Part shown: piece after piece, positions 28,809 to 37,792 of the stretch
Numbering within the stretch: the first letter of the stretch is position 1
Layout of the letters: each line of letters starts with the position of its first letter
NCBI RefSeq assembly: GCF_003048675.2
Contig: NZ_CP060707.1
Span: forward strand, 1,550,001 to 1,614,000
Reading direction: 5' to 3'
DNA: 64,000 bases
DNA from: Campylobacter concisus
Lineage (GTDB): Bacteria; Campylobacterota; Campylobacteria; Campylobacterales; Campylobacteraceae
Position numbers and translations under genes: made by a program
Notes under the pieces: model-generated
What the model saw: only the letters and a program-made list of their open reading frames with translations
The model's database searches: none
What the model was told of the DNA's origin: nothing

Positions 28809-28847
28809 GGCTAGCCTATCTAAATTTAAATGAGCTAGTCCATTTTT
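28809..28847 (+). terminator. Possible terminator after polA
   Basis: GGCTAGC pairs with GCTAGTCC (one bulge) across an A/T-rich loop and is followed by CATTTTT, 10 nt after the polA stop. Confidence 0.45.
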
Positions 28848-28886
28848 CTATTGTAATTTAAGCGGCATATATAAATAGGTATAAAT

Positions 28887-29321
28887 TTACCAAGCTTTGC
28901 TTTTTTGCATAGATAAATTTTCAAACAAATAAGCTAAAATGCAGCCAGCTAAGTAGCAAATAATGTCCGTCCAGTCAAATGTCCCACCAAAAATTATCCG
29001 CAATGTAGAGCTTTTCACACCTAAAATTTCAAGAATTTTGAGGTATTGCGCGGCTTCTATAAAAAGCGAAACGACAAAGATGCAAATGGCTAAATTTATA
29101 GGAGCCACCCTAAATATAACTCGCCCAAACGCATAAAGCATCGCAGTAGCTAGCACATCGCCAATATAATGTCTTATAAAACCACCTTTAATAAAAATCG
29201 CAATATAAATTTCCATCGCCAAAATAATAATGCCTATCACCGACCAGATTACTCTTTTATTTTGGCTAAATTTGCTTTTGTTTATAGATAAAGGTATCGC
29301 TTCTTTTGTTTTTTCTCTCAA
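28887..29321 (-). CDS. DUF2809-family membrane protein
   Basis: The 144-residue product has a charged N-terminus (about residues 1-22) and four predicted transmembrane segments (about 25-45, 55-75, 76-92 and 118-138). Motifs typical of the small DUF2809 group are visible: FIRHYIGDVLATAMLYAF, FIEAAQYL and GGTFDWTDIICYLAGC. Function of the family is unknown. It is a single gene reading against polA and divergent from the dcuB gene, with an A/T-rich upstream region. The assignment rests on motif memory and has not been searched. Confidence 0.7.
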   Translation of the reverse strand: MREKTKEAIPLSINKSKFSQNKRVIWSVIGIIILAMEIYIAIFIKGGFIRHYIGDVLATAMLYAFGRVIFRVAPINLAICIFVVSLFIEAAQYLKILEILGVKSSTLRIIFGGTFDWTDIICYLAGCILAYLFENLSMQKSKAW

Positions 29322-29655
29322 ATTTATCCCTTTAAATTTATCTCGTAGATTTTAACACAGATGATAGCGCCCCGCAACTTTTTACAAGTATATAAAATAA
29401 AACTTAAATTTTTATATTAATAATTTTTAAAAACAAAGAATGAAAAATTTAGATTTTATAGTTTATACAAAGTAAAATTTATAAATTTAGAAAGAGTGGC
29501 GATGATACAAAAATTTAGACCAAGATGACCCATCAACAAGCTTTCAACTAATGCAAAACTCTCACTTTTGTCAAATTAATCTTAAAATATAAGTTTAATC
29601 TCAATTCATAAGAGATATAATCAACATTAAATTTACATTTAACTTAGGAGGTTTC
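29322..29655. other. 334-bp intergenic region between DUF2809 and dcuB genes
   Basis: No gene or structured RNA seen. The region is very A/T-rich and carries the divergent upstream regions of both neighbours. A TATAAT box for dcuB is at 29616-29621 and a weaker reverse-strand TAAAAT lies near 29350. Regulator sites for anaerobic or C4-dicarboxylate control are likely here, but I see no clear palindrome. Confidence 0.5.
29616..29621 (+). promoter_or_regulatory. Probable -10 box for dcuB
   Basis: TATAAT in AAGAGATATAATCAAC lies 34 nt before the dcuB ATG. The gene also has a full consensus ribosome binding site (AGGAGG) seven bases before its start, suggesting strong expression. Confidence 0.6.
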
Positions 29656-31323
29656 ATGGATTTTCTCATGAATTTAAGTGAAGGCGTGCAGTTTGCTATC
29701 CAGCTTCTCATCGTCCTTATCTGTTTGTTTTACGGAGCTAAAAAAGGCGGTATAGCGCTTGGTATGCTAGGCGGTATCGGTCTTATAGTTCTAGTTTTTG
29801 GATTTAACATCGAGCCTGGTAAGCCTGCTATCGATGTTATGCTAACCATCCTTGCTGTCGTTGTGGCAAGTGCTACACTTCAAGCTAGTGGCGGTCTTGA
29901 CGTCATGCTTCAAATAGCAGAAACCATACTTAGAAAAAATCCAAAATATGTAAGTATCCTAGCTCCATTTGTAACATGTACACTTACTATTCTATGCGGA
30001 ACTGGACACGTTGTTTATACCGTGCTTCCTATCGTTTATGACATCGCTATCAAAAACGGCATCCGCCCAGAGCGTCCTATGGCTGCAAGCTCGATAGCTT
30101 CACAAATGGGTATCATCGCTAGCCCAGTTTCAGTTGCTGTTGTAACCCTTACTAGCTTTCTTATCAACGCTAAAACTCACTTAGCTGGCTTTGATGGATA
30201 CTTAGACCTTTTAAAGATCACTATCCCATCGACATTTTGTGGCGTTTTGGCGATAGGAATTTTTAGCTGGTTTAGAGGCAAAGACCTTGATAAAGACGAA
30301 GTCTTTCAAGCAAAACTTCAAGACCCTGAGTTTAAAAAATACGTTTATGGCGATAGCGCAACACTTCTAGGCAAAAAACTTCCAATGCACCAATGGGCTG
30401 CAATGTGGATATTTTTAGGCTCTATCCTTGTAGTCGCACTTCTTGGATACTTTAAAGATCTTCGCCCAAGCTGGACTACTTACAAAGACGCAACAGTCGT
30501 TCAAATAGTAGCAAACCTTCCAACTGAGCAAAAAGTCTTAAAAACCTTAAAGATAAAAGACGCAAGCATCCAAACAGAAGCTGCTGAGTTAAAAGTTTCA
30601 AACGACAAACTAAATGCAAACCAAAAAGCTCAATCAGTTAAAATCATCGGCAAAGATGCAAATCAAACTCTTACTCGCACAGCTGATGGTGCAGTAACAT
30701 ATATAAATGAAAAAGGTGCAAAAGAGGAATTTCAAGGCGCTTATATCAACATAAGCAACAAACTAGCCTCTTCAAAGAGCCTAAGCATGGTTCATGTTAT
30801 CCAAATTTTCATGCTTTTAACAGGTGCCATCATCTTGATATTTACTCCAACAGATGCTAGCAAGATCGGTAAAAACGAGATTTTTAGATCAGGCATGATC
30901 GCGCTTGTTGCGGTATTTGGTATCTCTTGGATGGCTGAGACTATGTTTGCAGTACATACTCCGATGATGAAAGAAGCCCTTGGTGGCATCGTAAAAGAGC
31001 ACCCTTGGACCTATGCGGTTATGCTACTTATCATCTCTAAATTTGTTAACTCTCAAGCTGCAGCCTTGGTTGCGTTCGTGCCATTAGCACTAAACATCGA
31101 CGTTAACCCTGCTGTAATCCTAGCCTTTGCGCCAGCTTGCTATGGATACTACATCCTACCAACATACCCAAGCGACCTTGCGGCTATTCAGTTTGACAGA
31201 AGTGGCACAACGCATATTGGTAAATTTGTTATCAACCACAGCTTCATCTTCCCAGGCCTTATCGGAGTTATAGTCTCTTGTATATTTGGCTATATCTTCG
31301 CTACTGCGTTTGGCTATCTATAA
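29656..31323 (+). CDS. dcuB: Anaerobic C4-dicarboxylate antiporter, DcuB type, with extra segment
   Basis: DcuB exchanges fumarate for succinate across the inner membrane during fumarate respiration. The product follows E. coli DcuB closely over its whole length: [76 protein letters not shown]. It is 555 residues instead of about 446. The difference is a hydrophilic segment of about 100 residues (about 274-372), between DLRPSW and [15 protein letters not shown], rich in Lys, Ala, Asn and Thr. The segment is in frame and has Campylobacter-like codons. DcuB fits this genus, which commonly respires fumarate. Confidence 0.93.
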   Translation: MDFLMNLSEGVQFAIQLLIVLICLFYGAKKGGIALGMLGGIGLIVLVFGFNIEPGKPAIDVMLTILAVVVASATLQASGGLDVMLQIAETILRKNPKYVSILAPFVTCTLTILCGTGHVVYTVLPIVYDIAIKNGIRPERPMAASSIASQMGIIASPVSVAVVTLTSFLINAKTHLAGFDGYLDLLKITIPSTFCGVLAIGIFSWFRGKDLDKDEVFQAKLQDPEFKKYVYGDSATLLGKKLPMHQWAAMWIFLGSILVVALLGYFKDLRPSWTTYKDATVVQIVANLPTEQKVLKTLKIKDASIQTEAAELKVSNDKLNANQKAQSVKIIGKDANQTLTRTADGAVTYINEKGAKEEFQGAYINISNKLASSKSLSMVHVIQIFMLLTGAIILIFTPTDASKIGKNEIFRSGMIALVAVFGISWMAETMFAVHTPMMKEALGGIVKEHPWTYAVMLLIISKFVNSQAAALVAFVPLALNIDVNPAVILAFAPACYGYYILPTYPSDLAAIQFDRSGTTHIGKFVINHSFIFPGLIGVIVSCIFGYIFATAFGYL

Positions 31324-31328
31324 TAGAT

Positions 31329-31362
31329 AAATTTCTTGCCGCCCTTTGGTGGCAAGAAATTT
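31329..31362. terminator. Bidirectional terminator between dcuB and flhB
   Basis: A perfect 12-bp stem (AAATTTCTTGCC and GGCAAGAAATTT) with a 10-nt loop lies between convergent genes. It is followed by TTTCTTCAT on the plus strand and by ATTTATCTATTATAG on the minus strand. Confidence 0.75.
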
Positions 31363-31367
31363 CTTCA

Positions 31368-32441
31368 TCAAAGTTTATCTTGAAATTTCTGCTTATTACT
31401 CATATAAACAAAGCTTAGCACTTCAGCCACAGCCCTAAAAAGGTGTGCTGGTATCGTGTCATCGACCTCACAAACTCTATAAAGCTCCCTTGCAAGAGGT
31501 GGATTTTCATAAATTTGCACTCCGTTTTCAACCGCTACCTTTTTTATCTGAAGCGCTAAGAAATCAACCCCTTTAGCAAGTATTATCGGCGCTTCGTCAC
31601 GGCTTTTGTCATATCTGATCGCCACGGCATAGTGAGTTGGGTTTGTTATGACGACATCAGCTTGTGGAATGTTTTGCATCATTCGTCGTTTGGCTGCACG
31701 CATTTGCGCTTGGCGGATCCTGCCTTTTACCTGTGGGTCACCCTCCATCTGCTTATACTCGTCCTTGATCTCTTGCTTGCTCATGCGAAGATCCTTAAAA
31801 TACTGAAAACGCACGATAAGCAGGTCAGCAAGGCCGATCACAAAAAGTATAAAAAGCATGACGCTAACTAGAATGATGAGCTTCTCTTTTAGCCACGCAA
31901 GCTGGTCAAACATAGAGAAAAAGAGCGTGTGTGGAAGCTCTTTGATAAACTGCAAGAAAAAGTAAAATCCAACACCAAAGACAATGCTTACTTTAACGAC
32001 GATTTTGACGCTCTCGATCGCCTTTTTCATAGAAAATAAATTTTTTAGCCCTTTTAGTGGATTTATCTTGCCAAAATTTGGCGTTATAGGCTTTGTGGTA
32101 AATATAAAACCAAACTGCATTACATTTGCGATTATGCCGGCAACCGCGACACAGATGCAAACTGGCAGGATCATCAAAAGAGCCCTGCCAAAGGTATTTA
32201 CAACGATCATTTTTACCGTTGGCAATGTCAGTGGCTGACCGATAAATTTAGAGTAGTAGATGTAAAGCGAGATGACCTGATCTTTCATGAAATTTAGCAT
32301 CGCAAGCAGCACACCAATGGCGATGACTAGGGTTACAAAGCCAGATAGATCCTGACTTTTGGGGACGTTGCCGTCCTTTTTGGCGTCTTCTATCTTTTTG
32401 GGGGTCGCTTCTTCGGTTTTTTCCTGATCTTCGCCTGCCAT
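31368..32441 (-). CDS. flhB: Flagellar type III export protein FlhB
   Basis: FlhB is an inner-membrane part of the flagellar export gate and switches substrate from rod/hook to filament proteins. The product (357 residues from the ATG at 32441, MAGEDQEKTEEATPKK) has the family N-terminus and four membrane segments in residues ~30-215. A cytoplasmic domain follows with the autocleavage site NPTH (in VVITNPTHYAVAIRY). A start at 32483 would lie upstream of the probable -10 box, so I reject it. Single gene, convergent with dcuB. Confidence 0.96.
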   Translation of the reverse strand: MAGEDQEKTEEATPKKIEDAKKDGNVPKSQDLSGFVTLVIAIGVLLAMLNFMKDQVISLYIYYSKFIGQPLTLPTVKMIVVNTFGRALLMILPVCICVAVAGIIANVMQFGFIFTTKPITPNFGKINPLKGLKNLFSMKKAIESVKIVVKVSIVFGVGFYFFLQFIKELPHTLFFSMFDQLAWLKEKLIILVSVMLFILFVIGLADLLIVRFQYFKDLRMSKQEIKDEYKQMEGDPQVKGRIRQAQMRAAKRRMMQNIPQADVVITNPTHYAVAIRYDKSRDEAPIILAKGVDFLALQIKKVAVENGVQIYENPPLARELYRVCEVDDTIPAHLFRAVAEVLSFVYMSNKQKFQDKL

Positions 32442-32472
32442 CTTTGTCCTAGAGTTGCTTAAATTTGGGGCG

Positions 32473-32478
32473 ATTATA
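32473..32478 (-). promoter_or_regulatory. Probable -10 box for flhB
   Basis: Reverse-strand TATAAT followed by CGCCCC lies 32 nt before the flhB ATG at 32441 and supports that start. The sequence does not look like a sigma-28 or sigma-54 site. Confidence 0.55.
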
Positions 32479-32585
32479 GCCAAAATGCGGTTAAAATATC
32501 CGCTAAATTTAACTTTTTGTGAGCCAAAAAACTAAGCCATTTTAGGCGTTTTTGGCTAAAATTAGCAAAAATAAGGAGAGGTAAA

Positions 32586-33548
32586 ATGTCATTTTTAGAT
32601 GGATTATTTAACATTTTTAAAGCCAAAAAACCACCAAAAAGCAATGAAGAGCTACTTTTAGACGAGTACGCAAGCATTTACGCCGAGATAAAAGAGAAAA
32701 ATTTAAACGATTACGACTTTTTGTGTGAGCTCATACGATTACTCTCTTTTTCAAGAGCTAGACGCTACGACTTTTGCCTTGATAAGTGCCTAGCTGAGGG
32801 CGACGCTGAGGCACTAAACGATCTCATCTTTCAATACGCTAAGCTAAATTTACTCCCAGGATGTAGCGGCGGATATGACCAGTGTGAGAAGCTAATCCCA
32901 GCATTTTTTGCTATCGCTTGTGGCGACACAGATAGTATGGCAAGGATATTTCCAAAAGGCTTGCCACCTAGCAAAAACGGCTATAAATTTCTATGCGTTA
33001 TGCATGATCTGCTCACGGCGATGCTTTGGCAGGATGAAAATTTACTTGATCCTGCTCTAGAAAAGGCTCACGCCTTTGCAGAGTCCAAAAAGCCAGCAAA
33101 CGAAAGAGAGGCTGTTAAATTTGTGCTTGCCATACACGAAAAAGATACGGCCGCTATGAGCGAGCATTTGCAGAAATTTTGCTCCACTTTTGGCAGGACA
33201 GATGCGCCTAAATTTGAAAAACGCCTCTACATTTTTGCGCATGGACTTCACGCACTAGCGCGCTACTTTTTACCGCTTGAACTCTTTAAAGAGATAAAGC
33301 TACCAAAAAATGAAAATTTCAGTAAATTTTACGCACAAAGGCTCTTTCAAAATGAAATTCCTAAGCCAAAACTCTATTTTACTTTTCCGCCTGAGCTTGA
33401 ACTGATAAATGTGATCTTAAGTGCACCAGTAGCCAAAACGCTGGTATATCAGCCACATTTGCCAAGCGACAAAACATTTTTCTTAGATCATAGCTCTATG
33501 ATAAGAAATTTAGCCGACGAGATCATAAGATCAGGGACATTAAAGTAG
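32586..33548 (+). CDS. Protein of unknown function, 320 residues
   Basis: I do not recognise this family. The product is soluble, with no signal peptide or membrane helix. It starts MSFLDGLFNIFKAKKPPKSN, a short amphipathic/basic segment. It is helix-rich and contains several Cys (CLDKCLAEGD, CSGGYDQCEK), a region FVLAIHEKDTAAMSEHLQKF, and a C-terminal beta-like part ending SSMIRNLADEIIRSG. The alternating helices could form a repeat scaffold. The ATG follows AAGGAGAGGTAAA, a good ribosome binding site. It is a single gene, divergent from flhB and upstream of rplU. Confidence 0.8.
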   Translation: MSFLDGLFNIFKAKKPPKSNEELLLDEYASIYAEIKEKNLNDYDFLCELIRLLSFSRARRYDFCLDKCLAEGDAEALNDLIFQYAKLNLLPGCSGGYDQCEKLIPAFFAIACGDTDSMARIFPKGLPPSKNGYKFLCVMHDLLTAMLWQDENLLDPALEKAHAFAESKKPANEREAVKFVLAIHEKDTAAMSEHLQKFCSTFGRTDAPKFEKRLYIFAHGLHALARYFLPLELFKEIKLPKNENFSKFYAQRLFQNEIPKPKLYFTFPPELELINVILSAPVAKTLVYQPHLPSDKTFFLDHSSMIRNLADEIIRSGTLK

Positions 33549-33566
33549 AATTTATAAACTTTTAGC

Positions 33567-33572
33567 TAATAT
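33567..33572 (+). promoter_or_regulatory. Probable -10 box for rplU-rpmA
   Basis: TAATAT in TTAGCTAATATTCACAC lies about 82 nt before the rplU ATG. This leaves a leader of about 75 nt with a small inverted repeat (CAAAAAG...CTTTTTG). Confidence 0.4.
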
Positions 33573-33653
33573 TCACACCTTACAACCAACAAAGCTCCAT
33601 AAATCTTTTGCAAAAAGTGCTTTTTGGTCTTACCAAATTTAGAAAGGTAGAGT

Positions 33654-33968
33654 ATGTCAAAATACGCTATATTTAAGCATGGTGGTAAGCAATATCGTGT
33701 TAGCGAGGGCGAGTTCCTTAAGCTAGATCACTTTAGTGCTGAAGCTAAATCAACCGTTGAGATTACAGAAGTTTTAGCTGTAAACGACGGCGAAGTAAAG
33801 GTAGGTGCGCCATTTGTTAAGGGTGCAAAAGTTGTTCTTGAGGTCGTCAATGAAGGCAAAGACAAAAAAGTAGTTATCTACAAAAAACGCAGACGTAAAG
33901 ACTCAAAACTAAAACGCGGCTTTAGAAGACAATTTACACGTGTAAAAGTCGTAAGTATCGCAGCTTAA
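33654..33968 (+). CDS. rplU: Ribosomal protein bL21
   Basis: This is a 50S subunit protein that binds 23S rRNA. The 104-residue product starts [21 protein letters not shown], the L21 signature region, and ends in a basic RNA-binding part ([20 protein letters not shown], cited as [13 protein letters not shown]). It is 11 bp before rpmA. In many bacteria, and from memory in C. jejuni, obg follows directly; here obg is 8 kb away on the other strand. Confidence 0.97.
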   Translation: MSKYAIFKHGGKQYRVSEGEFLKLDHFSAEAKSTVEITEVLAVNDGEVKVGAPFVKGAKVVLEVVNEGKDKKVVIYKKRRRKDSKLKRGFRRQFTRVKVVSIAA

Positions 33969-33979
33969 GGAGATAAGAT

Positions 33980-34237
33980 ATGGCACACAAAAAAGGTCAA
34001 GGTTCAACCCAAAATAACCGTGATAGTATCGGACGCCGATTAGGTGTTAAGAAATTTGGTGGCGAGTTTGTTCGTGCTGGCAATATAATCATCCGCCAAA
34101 GAGGAACAGCAACTCACGCTGGAAACAACGTAGGTCTTGGTAAAGATCACACTATTTTTGCATTAGTCGATGGCTTTGTAAAATTTGAAAGACTTGATAA
34201 AAACAGAAAAAAAGTATCTGTTTATCCAGCTGCATAA
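33980..34237 (+). CDS. rpmA: Ribosomal protein bL27
   Basis: This is a 50S subunit protein with an N-terminal arm reaching the peptidyl-transferase centre. The 85-residue product has [21 protein letters not shown] and the signature [20 protein letters not shown] strong hairpin terminator follows the stop. There is no extended, cleaved N-terminus of the Firmicutes type. Confidence 0.97.
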   Translation: MAHKKGQGSTQNNRDSIGRRLGVKKFGGEFVRAGNIIIRQRGTATHAGNNVGLGKDHTIFALVDGFVKFERLDKNRKKVSVYPAA

Positions 34238-34241
34238 TCCC

Positions 34242-34267
34242 AGGGGCGTTCGCCCCTTTTTATTTTT
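34242..34267 (+). terminator. Rho-independent terminator after rpmA
   Basis: The GGGGCGTTCGCCCC hairpin is followed by TTTTTATTTTT, five bases after the rpmA stop. It also separates rpmA from the convergent glycan genes. Confidence 0.85.
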
Positions 34268-34283
34268 AAATCTACTCAAAAAT

Positions 34284-35390
34284 TTAATTTATCTTTTCTA
34301 ATTCTTTGATTATTTTTATAGCTCTATTTTTCCAAGTATTTTCACTCATACTTTCATAGGCATTTTTTGAAATTTTGTTTAGCTCTTCATTACTTAAAGT
34401 CTTTATGTAGTTAAATTTTTCTTCTAAACTTTTTTCATCCCCTGCTTCATACAAAAAACCGTTTTCGCCATCTTTTACTATTTCAGCAACTGGTGGGAAA
34501 TTTGGAGCTAAGACGACATTTGAATTTGCCATATATTCAAAAAGCTTTAATGGAGTGCTATAAAGCGAATAATCACTTTTTACACTAGGTATTATCAAAA
34601 TAGTATTGTTTTCAATAAGACTTTTTACAACTTCATTTTGAGGCAACAGTCCTTTAAAACATACCAAATTTTCAATCTCTCTTTCTTTAAGAGTGTTTTT
34701 TAAAGTTATAAAACTATTTCCACTATTTTTACCATAAAGTTCGAGCTTTATGTCAGTTTTTAAAGCAAAATCTAGCATCAAATCAAGACCTTTCCATAAC
34801 AAGAATGAGCCATAATAGTTTATACTCGAAAAATCAAAATCTTTCTTCTTAAAATCATAATCTTGCTTGCAACCATTATAAACAACCGCTGAATTTGCTA
34901 TTTGTAAGCCAAAAAATTTTCTAAGTTCATTTAGCGTACTGCTATTGTGCGAAAAGATAAAATCAGCATTTTGTAGTATCTCTTTTTCTATATCATAAAG
35001 TGCTTTGTTACCCAAGGTAAAACACTCATGCGCTTCAAATATAACCTTTTGATCAGGCATTTTATTTTCTAGTAAAAATTTAGCTATCTTCAAATGTCTT
35101 GTATAAAATATTGCATCTTTATTTAAGTAGTTATTTATTATCTTTTTTAGAAAAAAATTAAAAATTTTATTACTTTTTAAAAACAAGATCTTTTTTCTTA
35201 CAAACAATATGTCACTAGCTTTTAGCTTTAAAGCAAATTTCTCATTTACCTCATTTAAATTTAAAGGAGACTGCGGTAAGACTAGCTTAGCATCACACAT
35301 ATTACTAAACTCAAAAAATGTATTTAGTATTGCTATCTCTCTTGCATTACCTTGCGGAATTGGTTCTGGATATATGTAAAATAGTTTCAT
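34284..35390 (-). CDS. Glycosyltransferase, family 4-like
   Basis: A 368-residue GT-B glycosyltransferase, probably acting at the cytoplasmic face of the inner membrane in surface-glycan assembly. The C-terminal half has the nucleotide-sugar site: the SSINYYGSFLLWKGLDLML start, the acidic pair in LKLFEYMANSNVVLAPN, and GENGFLYEAGDEKSLEEKF. The N-terminal acceptor domain is diverged (FYIYPEPIPQGNAREIAILN). It is the last of three glycan genes on this strand, 3 bp after the ligase-like gene. Donor sugar and acceptor cannot be assigned. Confidence 0.8.
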   Translation of the reverse strand: MKLFYIYPEPIPQGNAREIAILNTFFEFSNMCDAKLVLPQSPLNLNEVNEKFALKLKASDILFVRKKILFLKSNKIFNFFLKKIINNYLNKDAIFYTRHLKIAKFLLENKMPDQKVIFEAHECFTLGNKALYDIEKEILQNADFIFSHNSSTLNELRKFFGLQIANSAVVYNGCKQDYDFKKKDFDFSSINYYGSFLLWKGLDLMLDFALKTDIKLELYGKNSGNSFITLKNTLKEREIENLVCFKGLLPQNEVVKSLIENNTILIIPSVKSDYSLYSTPLKLFEYMANSNVVLAPNFPPVAEIVKDGENGFLYEAGDEKSLEEKFNYIKTLSNEELNKISKNAYESMSENTWKNRAIKIIKELEKIN

Positions 35391-35393
35391 AAA

Positions 35394-36668
35394 TCACTCC
35401 TTGTTTTTGTACAAAAACACTATAAAAAGACCAAGCATTACATAAAGATGAGTAAAGTACATGGTCTCAAATAGCCCCCTAAATATATAAGAGCAAAGTA
35501 TGCTTCCAAATATTGCTATATAAAATTTGTTGTTTGACAAATACCTTTTAAATGAGACAAAAAGCATATAAAAAACAAGTGCAACAAAAAAAGCAGTACC
35601 TACTACACCGTAATGATAATACTGACCGATAAATACTGGCTCGTCATGATGCGGGTACTTAGTTCCATCAGCGCCTACACCAGTTGGACCAAGGTCATCA
35701 TTGTTAACATTTTTGTCATTTAAAAATTTAGCATATTGTTTACCGCCAAAGCCGATACCTATATAAGCTCTATCAGAGTCAAAAAGAAGCGGCAACCTCT
35801 TTGTTAAAATATCTCCTCTACCAGAAGTATAAAATCCTTGCGCAACTTTTAATTGTAAAAGCGTAGAGTTATAGTAGACGCAAACAGAGGCGGCAAGTAA
35901 AAATAGGCAGAATATCATGGATTTTTTATTTATAAGATTAATTTTTTCATTTTTAAAAGTTAGAGCCAACAGAACCATCAAACTTAGGGTAAGTGCAAGC
36001 CATGAGCCCCTAGCACCTGTAAGCAAAATAAAAATTAAACTAACAATAATGTTAAAAACTATGATAAAAAATTTGTAAAAATTATTTTTGATAAAAAATA
36101 TTGAGACCAAAGAAAAAATAAATAAACTATCAAAAAAGCCTGCATAAAACCTATCTATAGGCTGCACCCATTGGTCTTTTTCATTTTTTAAATTTAAAAG
36201 AGTGCCATCTTCTATCCCTTTTATAAAAAAATGTATATTATCTATACTAAGTGCTGCAACCATGGCAAAAAATAACCATTTTGAGTTTTTATAGCTACCA
36301 TCATGCCAAAGAAGAACGATAAAAATAAATATAAACGCTCTTTTAAATTCATTAAACGCTGAAAGTGCTGCGTTTTGCGTAGCATCATAAGGAAAAAATG
36401 ATATGCCAAAAACATATAAATTTAAAAGCAAAAATAGCAATAAAATAGCTTTATTGTTCTTTGCATTGTTCTTTATATTTTGCATAACATTTTTAGTATC
36501 AACTGTAAAAAGGATCAATGTTAAAAATAGAGCTAAATATATGCCTAAATTTTTAATGGCGGTTATGTGTTCGTTATACTGGCCTATTAGAAACAAAGAT
36601 AAAAAAACTAAAATTGCTATATTTAAATATCTGGTAGCTTTTAACTTTTCTTGGAAAAATCCTTTCAT
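35394..36668 (-). CDS. O-antigen ligase-like membrane protein (Wzy/WaaL superfamily)
   Basis: The 424-residue product has about ten to twelve transmembrane helices. A large periplasmic loop (about residues 290-350) contains conserved-type His and Arg positions (YPHHDEPVFIGQYYHYGVVG). A GARGSWLALTLSL segment is typical of the O-antigen ligase/polymerase superfamily. It could join a glycan to lipid A core or act as a polymerase; the loop motif fits either. The start overlaps the upstream glycosyltransferase stop by four bases. Confidence 0.75.
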   Translation of the reverse strand: MKGFFQEKLKATRYLNIAILVFLSLFLIGQYNEHITAIKNLGIYLALFLTLILFTVDTKNVMQNIKNNAKNNKAILLLFLLLNLYVFGISFFPYDATQNAALSAFNEFKRAFIFIFIVLLWHDGSYKNSKWLFFAMVAALSIDNIHFFIKGIEDGTLLNLKNEKDQWVQPIDRFYAGFFDSLFIFSLVSIFFIKNNFYKFFIIVFNIIVSLIFILLTGARGSWLALTLSLMVLLALTFKNEKINLINKKSMIFCLFLLAASVCVYYNSTLLQLKVAQGFYTSGRGDILTKRLPLLFDSDRAYIGIGFGGKQYAKFLNDKNVNNDDLGPTGVGADGTKYPHHDEPVFIGQYYHYGVVGTAFFVALVFYMLFVSFKRYLSNNKFYIAIFGSILCSYIFRGLFETMYFTHLYVMLGLFIVFLYKNKE

Positions 36669-37747
36669 ACCTCAACTAGCTCCTGTGCAAATTTTGACCA
36701 CTCATACATGCCTTTTATACTCTCTCTTGGTCTTAAATTTTCTATATTTTCTAGCGTTAAATTTATCTTTTCTATCATGTCACTTTCATCAGAAATTTTA
36801 AATTTATACCCATTTACTCCGTCTTTTATGATCTCTTTCATGCCGCCATTTATGCTAACTACACAAGGTTTATTGGCTGCTAACGCCTCAATGACAGTTA
36901 TGCCAAAAGCCTCATGCCCTATACTTGGTTGCAAATAAACATCACAAGCGTTATAGTACTCATTTAGCTCATCATGCCCGATAGCGCCAACAAAAATGAC
37001 CTTTTGCTCCAAGTTAAGCTTAGCTGCTAGCTCTTTTAGACTTTGTAAATTTTCACCATCGCCAACCAGCATAAATTTAGCGTTTTTGATCTTATCTATA
37101 TTTTTTACCATCATGCCAAAGCCTTTCCAGCCAACTACTCTACCAACGCTTCCTATCAAAATTTCATCACTTTTTACACCAAATTTCTCTCTTGTCTTCT
37201 CTTTTAGTGATGCATCTGGATAAAACTTCTCTTTATCTACGCCATTATAAACGACTTTAACCTCTCTACCATATCTTTCTCTTAAAATCTCTGCATTTGC
37301 GTCGCTAACACTAATGATCTTATCTATAAATTTGATAAAAAATTTATCAAAAAAATAAAAATCCTCGCCACCGCTTACAAAGACTGCTTTTAAATTCTTA
37401 TCATGCCTCTTTAAAGCCCATGCAACAAAAAAATCAAATGGTTTATGCACAACTAAAATATCAAATTTTTCAGACTCTAAAAATTTTCTGGCATTAAAAT
37501 AAAAACTAACTCTTTCAATAAATTTTCTAAATCTATTGCCTATTTTTATGACTTTTTCCCTAGGGCAAAAGCCAAACATCTTTAGGTTAATGCTACTGTC
37601 TTTTAAAAATGCTGGTATAAATTTACCTCTACCAGTACAAATGATCACCTCGTGTTCTTTAATAAGCTCTTTTGCAACTGAGTAGTAAAATGTCTCAACA
37701 CCGCCAATTTTTAGCGCAGTTGTCACGTTATAAAGCAATATTTTCAA
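36665..37747 (-). CDS. Glycosyltransferase, family 4
   Basis: A 360-residue GT-B enzyme. The N-terminus has the glycine loop (TALKIGGVETFYYSVAKELI). The C-terminal Rossmann domain starts ILIGSVGRVVGWKGFGMMV and has the GHEAFGITVIEALAANKPCVV signature with the conserved Glu residues. It is first in the three-gene cluster and overlaps the ligase-like gene by four bases. The likely role is lipooligosaccharide or capsule-type glycan assembly. The gene follows uvrA by 45 bp on the same strand. Confidence 0.88.
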   Translation of the reverse strand: MKILLYNVTTALKIGGVETFYYSVAKELIKEHEVIICTGRGKFIPAFLKDSSINLKMFGFCPREKVIKIGNRFRKFIERVSFYFNARKFLESEKFDILVVHKPFDFFVAWALKRHDKNLKAVFVSGGEDFYFFDKFFIKFIDKIISVSDANAEILRERYGREVKVVYNGVDKEKFYPDASLKEKTREKFGVKSDEILIGSVGRVVGWKGFGMMVKNIDKIKNAKFMLVGDGENLQSLKELAAKLNLEQKVIFVGAIGHDELNEYYNACDVYLQPSIGHEAFGITVIEALAANKPCVVSINGGMKEIIKDGVNGYKFKISDESDMIEKINLTLENIENLRPRESIKGMYEWSKFAQELVEV

Positions 37748-37792
37748 AATTTATCCCTTAATTTTTTCATAATATTAGCATAAAAGCTGGTC

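Noticed and set aside
29322-29655. tRNA or small RNA in the dcuB upstream gap
   Set aside because: No cloverleaf-like arms or T-loop consensus; sequence is plain A/T-rich promoter DNA.
32442-32483. Longer start for flhB
   Set aside because: It would begin upstream of the likely promoter -10 box and add residues not typical of FlhB.
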